NCBI GenBank assembly: GCA_034008185.1
Contig: CM067082.1
Coordinates: 124,993,988-125,057,987 of the forward strand
DNA from: Gorsachius magnificus
Lineage: Eukaryota > Chordata > Aves > Pelecaniformes > Ardeidae
Direction: 5' to 3'
DNA length: 64,000 bases
In this document: positions 24,301-38,100 of the stretch, piece after piece
Numbering within the stretch: position 1 is the stretch's first letter
Layout: every line of letters starts with the position of its first letter
Position numbers and translations under genes: made by a program
The notes under the pieces: generated by a model
Told to the model about the DNA's origin: nothing
Seen by the model: the letters and a program-made list of their open reading frames with translations, nothing else
Databases searched by the model: none

Positions 24301-27300
24301 TAAATACCTTTTTGTTTACATGATTAAGTGTAAATGATACTTTGGTACAAACAGGATTTGAAAAAAATTGATGAACCAGTTGAATGTGCATTATTTGTAA
24401 GAAATGTAGAGTCTGAGTAATGACCACTACGTTCTTTAAGATCAGCTTTTGCACATTACTTATGGGGAAGAAAGTAAAGAAACTGAAGTTCAAGGTAATT
24501 AAGGGGTGATGGAATTATGATGGAAAAATTTCTGTCACGTATTCTCTGTTAGTCCGGTTGAATAAGATGGCTGTGAATGAACTATCACCTCAAATGAAAT
24601 AATGTGAAAGGTGTCAATGCAATAACACTAGCTAAGTGTCATTGCAGCTACAGTGTAACTAAAATAAAGGGTCAGATGTTCCTGTATTCGTTCTCACTAT
24701 TTTAGTCAGATAGCTTTCAAATCCAGCTGGTAGTCATTAAACATAGATAGAAAACTAAGCCTCTTTCTGCACTTTCTCATTTGAAAAATGCTGTAGCAGC
24801 GTTGAGAAACATCACAAAACTTGAACCAAACTTAGTCTTAGCAGAACGACTAGTGCCTGAGTAAGTGTACAATCGATTTAAAATATGGCTGGTAGTCTCT
24901 GGAGAGATGAAATGAGAGCAGCAGGGGTGACTGAAATGCATTTCAGAACTGATGGACCTGAATATCTTGTTTTTTGATGATAGCTCATTCAGTAACTTGC
25001 TTATTCTTTTAGGCTTTTTGTACTGTGTTGTCATGGAGTTTTTATCTGGCTGCTGAGCTGCAAGCACAGGTTACACGCCACACATGATTTGTAGTTGCAT
25101 GGGACTTTGTTGGACTCACTGAACTGAAGAGTCAGTGTTAGTATGTTAAGTAAGAACACAAATTTGGTACTAGCCATGATAATTTGCTGCATCTGAAAGC
25201 AAAGCCTAGCCTATTACTGTGTGGTCAATTCCCCAAGTGCAAGGAACCTTGCCTTTTTTTTGTGGTATAAAACACATTCAAACTACAGTCATATCCTCAT
25301 AAGTGCCTGGAGCCACAGATGTTTTATGGGACCTCTCAAAAAGGAGACAGTGGAGAATATCTTTTATCTATTCATGTTGAAACGAAAGCATACACTTCTG
25401 GCACCATCAAAGACAAAAAAGCCAAGTCCTGCTGCTCATTGTGTTCACTTTGTGCTGCTCTCCTCATCAGCTTCTTATTTCAGAGGAAATAAATTAGAAA
25501 GTAGTAAATACAGCTTCTGCAACAAATTAGACATATTTAACATTTTATTTCTCATATACAATTCTACATGATTAAATTCAGTCCAGAATCTTTTGCTTTT
25601 GATAAGAAAAATGTGTAATTTCAAATAAGACAGTACTTCAAAGGAAATTACTTTGAAAGCTTTCTATGTATCTATTTCAATACAGCTTGCAGCATTTACA
25701 ATTGAGAAGTCCGGATGACGAATGTGATTTTCAGATCAATGCCTCATATCCAATATACATATATATATGTGTAAGTGTGCATATATAAGTTGATTGTTAT
25801 TGAATAAATAAACCAAAACAGGTATTGAAAAAGTACTTATAGTTTGGATCAGACTCACTGGGACCACCACCAGAAAAACATTTGATGTGTTACTGCAACA
25901 ACAATCTGATTCTAAAGGCACGGAGATCTATTTTCTGTAATAAAAGCAAATATGTGTAAGACACAGGTGGCTTAAGTGTTTAGCAAAAAACAGAATTTAA
26001 GGTAGTTATAATACAAACTATGGATCAACCCTTCCAATTTCAAAGAATCTATGTTGACTCTCAATAAGTGAGGAGCACATCTCATAGGATATTTTCTTTT
26101 CTTTCCTTCTTTAAGAAACCCCAAAGATTTTTTAATAATTCTTAACAAGCAAGCCATGGCTTTGGAGCATCCTTGCCCCCAGGCTACTATGGAAATGCAA
26201 AGCCAGAAGGTCTTGCTTTGTTTTTTTACACTGCAAGTAAGTTCAGGCTAACAGGGGGTCTTGAACATATATGACAACTTTTCTGCCTCCTCCACCAGCT
26301 TTGGTGCCATCTCTGAACGGAGACACTGGGACCGTGAGGCAGGAGGAGAGAGACACACCGTCTGGGATTTGCCTGATGCCACACACATGCATGTCAGGAA
26401 TTACAGTGGCCATGTGCCAGCAAGCAACCAGAGTCATTCATCTTTATTATCACAACTGTATGGTGCAAACATGACTTTTTTTTGTCCCACGCTGACTTTG
26501 AATAGTATCATTCCTTTTTGGCTAACAGCTGCCAAAGGGCAGAGACTCAAACAAGAGGCTGCACATGGGTAACACCATGTTCATGTCATCTGCTGGAGAA
26601 CAGCACTGTTTCTGACAGCCCTACCACCTGAGTACCCTCACTCTCAAACCTGCTCTTTATGCTGAAGGAAAACAATGAGACTCATTGCACTGTGTGTTAA
26701 ATAATGTAATAAAATTACTGTGAGCCAGAGGTCCAACTGGAACAGTAGGTCCCACAATCAGCTAAGGTGTCCCAGGGGAACCAGGAGGACCATGCAAACT
26801 ATTCGATGACAAAGATACTGTGTGAGCACAAACCCATATTATTCTGTTGTTCTAATATACAAACTATAAGTGCATAAGTTAAGAAACTGCATCTGCTTCA
26901 TTAGAGTTATCTACAGGAGTCAAGGCTAAAGTAGGATTACAATGTCTAGAGAGCGGAACAGGTCAATTAAGTCTAACCAGCATGAACAGAGTAATTGAGA
27001 GGGAGTTTGGGGATGCAAGGCCACTTGTACCTGGGTAATTGCATAAGTAATACCAGAATGGGCTGAGTTTGCCTAAGTAAAGGTGTTGGAAACACTGTAT
27101 TTAGATGTGCTTGTAGCAGAACTGGGACCAATGAGGAAAACATAGTTAGGAGCAGGATGGTAGGTAGGGTGGTGAAAAAAGAAAATAAAAAAGAATAAAT
27201 TGTAGACTTGAGTAGAGGATAGAGGGGGTGGTACCTTCTGACAGTGGGAGAGCAGATGACTCTGGTGGTGGTGAAGATGACCTGCACACCCAAGTCCCAA

Positions 27301-30300
27301 GGGATGCTGGGGAGAACCAACTCAGACAACCCACTGGGCTCCCCATCATCCCCCCAAAAGACTTGGCATGACAGGGCGGAATAAGCAGAAACAGACCCTA
27401 ACACTAAAGGAGAAGGGAAAAGAATAGTGCTTGTCACTTGCAAAGGTTCTCCATAGCAGTGCAATGGTGACTTAATGATCCTAGTCATACAGGTGTGGTT
27501 TTTTGTTAATTAAGGAATTAGTAGTTTCTTGATGGTGTGTTAATTAATAAGCATCATAACCATCTAAACCAGTTACCTGTCAAGTCTCCAGTCTAAAGGG
27601 TTATAGTCAGATCTTGGCAGTAACAGTTGCTTTCCATATTAACTGGGGACAGCCTAAGGCACGGTTTCAACTCTCACAATCTTAATCTTCTTCAAACCTC
27701 CAGTTTCTAGAAGTTTATGATTAAGAAAATCTTATTTTACTTTTTGTTTTAGCAATTTCTGTTCAAGTGGTTGCAAAGGAAAGGGTACAAAATATATCTG
27801 AAGTGCATATCTAAAAGCTCAGAAACCAGAAGGTAAATACAAAGCATTTAAAATGTATTTTACAACCTGTTTTTTTCCAGATAATCTCATCTTTTTCTGA
27901 GGTTTGTCTTACAATTATGAAACTCTTGTGATAGGCAAGTGTTAGTATAGGTAACACCTGACACTTCTGATATGGTCTTAAATATCTTATGTTTTTGCTG
28001 CATGCTTAGAAAAGATAATGAAGAAGCTGAATAACTGTTAAACATTTTTGGTGAACTTTCAGATCATTTTTAGAATTGATGAAGCAACATGGGTGACACT
28101 TGCCTAGAAGCCATTGAAAATAATTTCTCAAGTGGAGACTATTAATCACCACAAGAAATGAAAACAAAAGTTGTAAGGCACAAGAACATTGTCTGATAAA
28201 TCAGAATATAATTGCAAATGAGAGATTTGTATCTAAGAAAAATAACCACTTTGGCAGCTACATAAAAAGATATATTTGAATTCAGCATTGAATTACTGGA
28301 GTGTATCAGTTCAAGTAGCAGAACTGAATGTGTAAGCAGAGAGATGAAGAGTTTTAATAAAATAATCCTTATAATAACAGGCAAATTTTCCTTAATAAGA
28401 TTAAAGACAGGAGACAGAATGATACATCTGGGCAAAAATAGAAACTTAACTTTAGAATCCTAAATCCATATTAAAGTTGCCCATGGGTGGAATTCTCAAA
28501 AGTGACAATAAAATTAAAAAAAAGAAAAGCAAGATCTACTGAAGTTAATTATTTTTGTTGTCTTCTATGGTTACAGTGATTTAAAATATGGTTTCTTAAA
28601 TTTTATTGATACTTTTTTAATAGGTCAATACGATTTCCTTAATAATATTTCTAAATATTTGATAACATTATATTACGCTTTTTGTTACCTTTAGAAAAAA
28701 AGTTCTGACTGGGCAGTTGGAAATCAGTATAATGAGTTCCACAGTTCTCTGAGTTTTGATTCAAATCTTTAAAATCGTGGCTCATCTTGTTATCGCTTCA
28801 TTATGACAATTAAAATCATCATGTTGCCATGCAATACATTTCTCTGTTTTAATTAAATGAAACGGAAAATAATACAGTAGGGTCATGTGATAAAAGAAAA
28901 AGCTCTTCTTTAGCATTTTTCATTCTCCCTAGTCTTCTTCCAATGGGCCAGGTTTTCAGATGAGAAATGAGCTCATTCCAGATGCCTAATTAGCCCCACA
29001 GTCCATTCAGTCTTTGAGCTGCTTGGCAAGACTACCAATAATGGAATCGGTTTTGACAGTGATTTTCTGCTTAACAGTGATGTTAAGCTGATTATAATGC
29101 TAAAGACTGGACTGAGCGCACACACGCATTTTAAACAGACCATTGAATAGAGCTAGGCACAGCTTTAAGGTGGATGATTTATTTAATAAAAAACTCCTTT
29201 ACAGAGAAATTTTCCCCTCTCCCAATTATTCAAAGTTTTAGCACAAAATTAGGAAAAATTTGGGACAAAATTAGGAAAAACAACAATGATGGCTAAGAAA
29301 AAAACCTCCTGAAGTACTGGAATATTTTTTTGACATTTTCTAAACAGAAACAAATTGGCTAAATTAGACTTTCATTAGAGAAGCATGACTTTCAAAAGTA
29401 GAAAATAAGTGAAAATGAAATGTAGGGGTTTGTTTTGTTTTGTTTTGAAAGTTACTAGTTTTAGATAGAGAAAAAGTATTTTGAGTCTACCTGATGATTT
29501 TATTTGATCGGTCACTGAACCACAATAAACCAACCACGGAATGATTTGCACAACTTCACTGGAAAAATTCTGGTATCCCAGAGCCAGAAGGCAGTCTACT
29601 GCATTCTGCATCAAGTATGCAGGTCTGGTCCTACTTTTGGGCTTTTAAACTTGCCAGGAGATCGCAAAAGTGAGTTTTACCAGTGTAGTGTCAGAGTACA
29701 GCTTGCATAGCTAATACAAGATATCTCTCTCTCTCCCCCAACGTGTTTAGAAGGAAAGGATTTTTCTCTCATGTCTGTAACATCCTCCCATTCCAAAAGC
29801 CAGCCCCAAGGTAACCACTCCACCTCATTTCTATTTTTAAATCCTTTCCTGTAGTGGTAGAGGAAGCATTTACACAATGTGCTGCAGCATGCAGTAAGTA
29901 GGGGTGATCAGGAAGGGTGATGCTGTCCCAGCTTGAGGGTCTGTATTACGGTATTGATTTAACTGCACAAGGTTAACACTGAGCCAGCCCTTCTGTTCTG
30001 TGCTCATTTTTCAGATCTTTAACTGTACCAGAAGTTGTGTCTAAGCTGAAACCTATCCCCATGACTTATGCTGTAGAAATTGCTTACATTAACTATCATG
30101 TCCCACACTTCTGAAGGAGAGTTTATAAAGGGCTCTTTGAATGCAGTGGATTCATCAAAATATGGTGATCCATTCTAAACTGAAGACTGAGGTTTTCAAG
30201 ATGGACTAATGACTCAAACTAGCTGGTTTTGAACCACCAATCTGAGACAAATTTAAAGGATTGTGTTTCAGAAAATATTCTTTTCAAATTGATCAATTCA

Positions 30301-30624
30301 AGGCTTTTGTCTGCTAGAAAGCTTGATCAGGCCACCGATAACTTTATATTGGTGACATGAAGTCATCTACTGTTCTTCAGTGGCTTAAGCTACAGTGAAA
30401 ATCTAACTACTTTTCTTTCAAGTTTTAACATATTCCTTCCCTTAAACATCTAACCAATAAAGAGTTTTAAGAATATTTTCAGATAGGTTAAATTATTACC
30501 CAGTATTGAGTTTCTAGAAGGCTTTATACTGACCATCTTCTTGAAAATTTTTAGATCACTAGTATCCTTGTGCTTGAGCATCTGGTACATAATGCATCTT
30601 TTCACAACACTTCAGCAAATGGGG

Positions 30625-30690
30625 TGGTAGGTTTATGCTTTTTTTTTACAGCTGGAAAACTGATTTACCTGAGGCCAAATAGGAAGCTTG
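30625..30690 (-). repeat. Possible MIR-like SINE trace
   Basis: The plus strand shows GGTAGGTTTATG, then TTTTTACAGCTGGAAAACTG, which resembles the reverse complement of the MIR core. It is short and diverged, so chance similarity is possible. Confidence 0.3.
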
Positions 30691-30995
30691 GAGGAGAGGA
30701 GTGCACTGAAGTTGTCTCCCATTTTCCTGCCAACCTGAAAGCCTGGGATAACCTTTGTTCCCCTGTTCTGCTCTTACAGGACTGGAAGGAGAACAGCACT
30801 GTCTGTTTAATTATTTCAACAGTAACCAGACATGCAGATTGAATACCTGGTGTTTGACAGTTAGGATGTAGTGGATTTTTCCCCCTTTGGCAGCTTTTTC
30901 TTTTATTCTAGAGAAGTAGCATAATAACAGGAGAAAGATACAGGAGACAAACTATTTACCTTTGCTCTTGACAAACTCTGTGAGTTAGACTAAAT

Positions 30996-31032
30996 GGCAG
31001 TTTTTATTTTCCTCACCAAAAAATGGGTATTA
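30996..31032 (+). repeat. Possible MIR-like SINE trace
   Basis: CAGTTTTTATTTTCCTCACC followed by AAAAAATGGGTATTAA resembles the MIR block that normally reads CTCAGTTTCCTCATCTG then TAAAATGGGGATAATA. It is only some 37 bases long. Confidence 0.3.
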
Positions 31033-31969
31033 ACCAAATTACAAGTGTGTTAAGAAGATTCAGAGTGCAATTCAGCTTAACTTCCAGTGAAATCAAAGAT
31101 TTTATGCTCATCCTCAAAATGCTTTGCTAAACTGGGCCTTTACCATCACATCTGTAGTACTCACTACAATGGTGAAGTATTTATGTAGTAGTGCTTGTCA
31201 ACCTTAAATTGTCATGTTTCTAAATATTTTATTTAATATCAAATTCAGCTGTAACACCAAAATGAACATGTAAATAATCGATTCTTGCAGATGCATTTAT
31301 ATTGGGTTCAGAAAAAGAATCACAAATAAAATATGTGGGCATTACATAAAAGCCATTTTGCCTGATAAAAATCACTAGCTGTCAAACTAGTACGTTTCAT
31401 TAAGCTTTTCAGCCTTCAGTCTACACAAAATTTTGTAGAGTGGTTGTCAAAAAATATGAAAAAAAAGATTCTGTCTAGCTTGATTTGGTGTGATTCTAAT
31501 TGGCTAAGTAGATACTGAAGCTACTGGTTTTAGGGAAGGTATGACTATTGTCAATAACAATTATTTTGGAAACTTTACTTCTGCTTGATTACTTAAAGAA
31601 TGTAATTAGAGTACTGCAATTATCCTAAGCATCACAGTAACAGCAGAAAACATTAAGTACTACATTTTTTTTCCCAGATCTATTTTTCAGTTGCACCTCA
31701 ATTAAAAAAATCTGTTAATTTAAAGGATACTGTCAGTCTTCTCACTTTCTACTTGCATCAGTGTTCCTACCAGCAAAATACTCAACTGTGTTAAAAGGGA
31801 ACATAATTAAAAATTTGATTCATCTCCAACTGATAATTGATGGTTTATTCTAATACAGTGTGTTGGAATATATTACCATGGCAGGAGCTGTCAGAACACC
31901 TGGGTGAACTTGCAGGAGAAAATGCGTGGGTTCATGATCAGGAGCAACCTATCAGTAAGCATGAACCCA

Positions 31970-32105
31970 CTGCTGAGGAGGCTGTGCAATCTCCACTTTT
32001 AAAATGCCACCAACCTGGCTGGTCCCACCCTGGAGCAGAGGAATGGGGTAGGTGACCTTTTCGGATCTCTTCCAATCCTGTTTTTCCATAATCCTATGAT
32101 TTCTT
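31970..32105 (+). mobile_element. Old, degraded CR1 LINE 3' end
   Basis: On the plus strand GAGGCTGTGCAATCTCCA corresponds to the CR1 block just after the end of ORF2. It is followed by GGTAGGTGACCTTTTCGGAT, CTCTTCCAATCCTG and a decayed tail, CATAATCCTATGATTTC. It has more substitutions and indels than the minus-strand copies, and so is older. It is the only plus-strand CR1 seen. Confidence 0.75.
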
Positions 32106-35100
32106 GACATAGGAATCTGAAACATGCATTGACGGGCCTTTTAAATTTTAAGACAGGCAAAGACTCTCTGGGGTGAACATCCACTTGCCTCTAATCCAAG
32201 AACTAAATTTTTGTTTTCCAAAACTATCCCATCTGTATTCATTACATGAGCACGCAATTAGAGTGGTTTGGAAAAAGCTGAAATCCAAAGTACTTTCCCA
32301 GCTAACTCAAAAGAGAAACAGTAGTTTAGACAGGGGAGGGGAAAGATTGTTTCTGTAACATAATTTCAAAAGAACTTTATAGCCACTTGTTCTTCTGGTT
32401 TTCCAGCTTAGATATTAAGAAAAATTAATCAGGTGTCATAATATGCTTTTTTTTGCTAGCACATTGGCTGGTATTTTTGAAGAGTGGGAGGTTACATCTA
32501 ACTGTTCCCTTGGACTGCTCTCTGCATATCCACACATCTGCTGTCTTTTAGATGTCTAACTACTACCTTGCTAGCTCCTCTGGGACAAAAATATATTTCT
32601 GTTATAAATATGAAATATCTCATACAGTATTTGACTGCCTTGATGGATTCATAGCTGTATTTACTAGATGCTACAGTAACATACAGAACACCAACAGTAA
32701 GACCCAAGGCAGACTAGTTCCTCAGTAATGCGGCTGATAATTAAGTGAAGTTTGCACATTTTAAGAAAGTTTCCTAATCTCTGCCTGTTTTTCACATTTA
32801 GTATATTCTCTGATCATTTTATTACACATCTTTCTTCATTTTATTATAGAACAGATAATCTTTATGCAGTGAAACTCTTTTAACAGTGCTAGCACATCCC
32901 GGTACAGTTATGGGGTGGGTTGTGACTAGAACTGACATGGACAGACAAGCACAGAGAACTTTAAAAGCTCTGTTGCATTCTTTACTGACATTTTTCTCAC
33001 GTGTAAGATTTCTTATATATGTAGCTTCCTACCATTTCTGATCAATTATTTGGCTTCTTTTCCCTGGAAGATGGTGAGCTAGTCTCAATTATACATGCAT
33101 AAGTTAGTTCTTGGCAGTCCCACATAGACATGAAATGAGTAGAGAAAGCTGCATGGCTTTCCCCAGGAACACAGGGTCCTGCAGACACATTATGCTCATT
33201 CTCCATACTGGTCTGAACAGACTACCAGTGTGCTCTGGCAGACAGATCAAAGCTGAGGTCTGAGGACCACAGTACACAGCTTGTTCTCCAACATGATGGA
33301 CATCTGTACAACAATGGAAGAGTTCATCTCCACAAGAGACACATCTTTATGGGACAGTTCTACCTTCTCCAGAGTGCCTATGCATAATAAGATTAAAAAT
33401 ACAATAAAATAAAATCTGAACCTAAAAAAAGAACCCACTCCTCCAATCCCCTAAAATAAATACAGAGGAAAAAAAATCTGTCAAAACCCAACTCTATAGC
33501 ACTCAAGTCTTCCTATGCAGAGACAATGAAAAAGAAGAACAAGGTGCAGTTATTATGTTACTTAATATTAAAGACTTAATGTACCAACCTCCATTTAACT
33601 TTCCTTGGGAAAGGTTTCTCAAGTTGCAGAAAACTTTTTTTTGTCAAAAGAACTGAGCAATCAAAGAAAGATACTACTTGTCTTGTAGTTTGGACATTCA
33701 GGTGAGGAGCAAGAAACCTTGGGTTCAAAGCCAGAGGTGTCATAATTCAGCCCAGGAAATCTGAGTCATATTGGCTGGTCCATGCTTTCATGCCCCCTGT
33801 GTAACCTGAGTTTCCTTACCACCAAAGTCTTTGGTACTCCAGGTTAGATCTCGTAATCCAGCATTTCAGAGGTAGGAGAGAAACCTTAGGAAGGTTTTGG
33901 TTTCATCCTGTTGCTGATCACTACATTGTTCTGAACTGTCATGTAATTCTATAAGGCAGAAATAGCATTTTATCAATAGCAGGAGTAAAAGCAAGGATGG
34001 GAACACGAACAGCTCAGCAGTGCAAGATTCAGATCTGGGTGATGTACCTGCCCACCACTGTGTGATACTGAAGAGCCTGGACAAAAGTTTTTAATGAAAA
34101 CCCTAACTGCAGCATTTACAGTATGCTGCAGGCCAACTGATGGCCTCTGGCATACCACGTATTGACAACAATTCTCCTGTGTTTTGTGCAAAATGCAAAA
34201 CTGATCTGTATTCTTCAGGTTTGCTCTCTATGGTAGATTTTCTTTCCAGTCAGATTACCAAAGTCACTGCATAGAACAATATATTATTTTAATGGATTCT
34301 GCAACACATTAATGATAGCTCTTCAACTGCATATAGAAGTTGTTCTCTGCCCATGCTCTACTTTGTTAAATTTGTCATTTTATAACCACAGTAAACCACA
34401 AAGGCATGCTTCAAATTGTTTTCTTCCTTTCAGGTGTTGGTCTACAATTTATCATGTTACCTGGAGTATATTGCCTCCAGTGTAGTGTTTCTGCAGTGCT
34501 GAAATTAAAGCCTTCATTGTTTTTAGCATGTAGCTTTATTTCTGAGACTAATAGAGATGAAAACAGACTCTAGATGAAAGACTTCAGTAGTTTGAAGTCA
34601 TGTTGCTAAGTTGCATCTCATGCTCAGAAATAAGCTGAATCCTTTGAAGCCAGCATTTTGCCCCTGAAATCACACAGCTTATCTCAAATTTTTGTGGCTT
34701 CCTAGCCATTAGAGCAAAAAAGAAAATTGATACAGAGAAAATAATTCCCCCTTTTCCATCTACATTCAAACGTTAGAACATAAGGCTATAATTATAGGTC
34801 ACTTAGCAGCTAAAATCAATACAGTGCTAACTAAGCAAAATTTGAACACCTAAACTCTGAAAAACAAATTGGAATAAACTACAGTTTTCCCAGGCATCCT
34901 AACACCATTGTATCTGTGGGAAATCAGGAACATTTTTGTGCTTAAAAATCAGTGATGTGGTTCTTTAGCTTGAACAATAGCATAGAATCATCTTGAAAGA
35001 AATGTCAGTAATATGAAAAGACAGTTATTAATTATTTCTACCACTCAAGTGAAAAAAAATCCTAACAAATTCCTGTGGTGGAGTATGCAGCAATATTTAT

Positions 35101-38100
35101 TGCCATGACAAAATACAGCAGACCGATCTCAAGTTGCTGTAAGCATGTGGAGTGAAGAAACAGGTAATTTTATTTCCTCATTTTGTTTCCTTGCCTTTTT
35201 CAGTAAAGCTGGAAAAGTCTATCTCTTAGGAATGATGAGAAACCAGGTAAACAACAAGGTGACCTGTGTGAACACTCCTTTCATCTGCTTTGTGCTACAG
35301 TGAAAGATATCCTTTAATAGGATGGAGTCTTCTTGTCAATACCCAGCACCTGATGCAAAGCATAACAAACATCTCTCAGAAGTCTAAATAGATATAAGGC
35401 TATATTGCACTCCTAGAGAAAGAAATCATTATCTTGCATAATTAAATGGATCATTTTGGTACTGACTTAAAGAAAAAAAAATAATAAAACAATGGTTCTT
35501 GATAAACAGCAGAAACTTTTCTATAGGCAATGATGTTCCCTACAAACCCTAAACTTTTCACTAGATTCAGATATTTGAATCCCCTGATTTGATAAAGTAG
35601 CAACAGAAAAATAAACTTTACCAAAGAAAAGTAGGTGAAAAAAACCTCACAAAAAACCCATCCATGCAACTCTTAGAAAGACTGTAGGGAAACTTGTAAA
35701 TGAAGCCTTACAATAGAAATTTGGCAGAGTTGGTGTTATTACACATTTTTTATAGCTGTTAGCAATAGCTTCTAAAACCAAGTATAAAAACTTAAATGCA
35801 ACTTGAGTTGATGTTAATATGATTTTTCCTATAGCTAGTGAACAATACAGTAACTGTGTTTAATTCAGCTATAAACTGGACCTGTTAAATGTGTCTCATT
35901 GATCCTGACGTTGAACAGCATATCTCGCACTGCATCTCAAAAAGTCACCATTGTAGATGAAAATAAAACTTATAATTTTATCATCTCCATTAGAAATTGT
36001 TTTAAAGGGACAGCCCCTTTGTACCTGCCATTCTGTCTGAATAACTCTATTTATGATGCTCATTAGCGCATCATGAACAAAAAAGCAAGTTGCCCTTTAT
36101 TACCATGGAACATAAACAACATTGAATCTCCATTTTCTTTTGCTGCTTTTTGATTTGCCTGTCTTTTATTACTATTTCATTATTTTATCATGGCCATGAA
36201 ATGTAACAAAATCTCCCCCAAACATGCCTTATGACTTGTTTTCATCACCACCAGCCTGTGGCATGTGATGAAGAGAAACTAAACTTTCTCCTCCTCTGTG
36301 CTACATAGTTATTCCAAATACTGTAATGAAATCCCAAACTGATTAACAGCAACTGTGTGTCACTGCTCTTACAGTTTCAATTAAAGACAATTAATTCTGT
36401 TCATACAAGTCCTTGAGACTTAAGGGACTGTGCTCAGAAGCTTGTTTTTCCCCCATCAAATGCGTGTCTGAAAATAGCTAGGTATTTTGCAGCTGGTAAA
36501 ACAATTAATTCCTAGATTAATCTAAATTAATTTTGAGCATTGTATTTCTTGCTGTGTGTTCTGAGAGTCAGCCAGTTAACTGAATGTCACAATTTCCCTA
36601 TTTGCAAAATAAACCTGACATAACGGCTGCCTGATGGCGGTCTCCCAAGGTTACTACAGTGTCCACAAGTTACCAGGCACTGTAGAAGAACTACATGTCT
36701 GTGCTTTGCAGGAGACCAAAACCATGATTTCTCTCAGCTTAAAAGCAATTCCATGAATCAAAGTGCTTTTTGCAATCCTGAAATGAAAAATGCTACATAA
36801 AAAAGTTATTATTATGAGTTTCGCCTCAAAGCTGTTAAAAGCTCATATTTCTTTTGGATGGAGGTGGTTATGAGATTTTAGCTGTAATGCAAAAGAAAGT
36901 GCCTTGCACTCTGTTGAACTTATTATCTGTTGGTTGGAACTGGCATAGCTTCCTCGTAAGCCACAGTTACCTCCAGAAAAATGATTTGGTCAGTAAAAAG
37001 TTTGAAAGATATGTGCAATGACATAAGTGGACCCATATGTACCACACTGGGACTTCCGCAACATATACCAACATTTTCCGTAGAAAACAAGATGGAATAG
37101 GGGCATATAAGAATTTGACCTTTGCCAATACTTCTGAAGTGTTATTTCAAGTACTGGTCATTTATCACATGTATTTTTATATTACTGAGTTTATCTGCAG
37201 GCTCCAAAACCATGGAACTAAACAAGGACTCTGCATCCTATAAATGTTTGTCAGTATATAGACCCAAAGGAAAACAAGTGAACATCACACTGATACTAAG
37301 CACACATTGATTTTGACATGTTATTTTAGTCCCGTTAATTTTGGCCACAAAATTTATTGGAACAGACTTTTTTTGTTTAGACGAAACAATAATGTTCACA
37401 TTTTCCTTCTGGGCCAATTGATATATGAAGGTTCTGAAGTGCTGCTGAGTAAAGTAAAGGTATATTTTCTAGGAGGCTATAAAACTGTCAGTTCTGGCTG
37501 AGATGTTTCTGAAACAGTCTCACTACCTGATATTAACCTTTCACATACCATCACTGTTTTCTGTATGATCTGACTTGCTTTAATTTTCTCACTCTCCAGT
37601 TTTTTGGTTAAGCATTACCAACCAAGGAGGCCTAATAGTCAGTTCTTTGTTTTTTAATGCAACACCTCCAAATATGTCAATACATCACCTAAAAAATTTC
37701 TGTGAACCTTTATGTAATTTATGGTGATTAACTTCAGTAGCTGCAGTTTTGAATTTCAGAGTTACAGAAATAAATTTAATCCCATGCCCTGGCTCTGAAG
37801 GATTGCTGTGAGACTCCCAGGTGCCTGGGCATGAGCTGGGGTCCAGGCACCCATGGAGCTGGGGCAGGGAGCCCTTGCTTTGCCATCTCACCAGCCTCCC
37901 AGCCTGCTTGCTGCAGGGCCACAGGGCTTGGGACACATGCTATTAGCCCTCTTCTGTCAAGGTAAACATAAACCCTCTTCTTTAAAAGAAAATGAAAATG
38001 CAAGCATGCAATGGTACACATTTTTCTTCCAGCAACTAAACGTAAGCCTGGCCATTCTGCAAAGGGATTTCACTACAAAGAGAAACAAGGGGTGTGTTCA

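Larger units (their letters stand above)
18382..31969. other. Intergenic desert, no gene recognised
   Basis: About 13.6 kb of AT-rich DNA contain no supported coding exon. There are T-rich runs at 19781-19822, an AT-alternating stretch near 25750-25790, and two weak MIR-like traces near 30.6-31.0 kb. Segments 22185-22420 and 28820-29165 read like conserved non-coding DNA but this is unproven. Open frames up to 171 codons (26973-27488, minus) show no family resemblance. Confidence 0.6.

Noticed and set aside
26973..27488. 171-codon minus-strand open frame
   Set aside because: The translation is low-information, rich in Leu, Ser and Pro, with no family resemblance, and other minus-strand frames overlap it.
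29243..29280. Short direct repeat ACAAAATTAGGAAAAA with period 22
   Set aside because: Two 16-base copies in A-rich DNA are too small and too low in complexity to call a feature.
34984..35000. A CR1 tail at GCATAGAATCATCTTG
   Set aside because: The tail-like word is isolated; the expected GGTTGGAA block does not follow.
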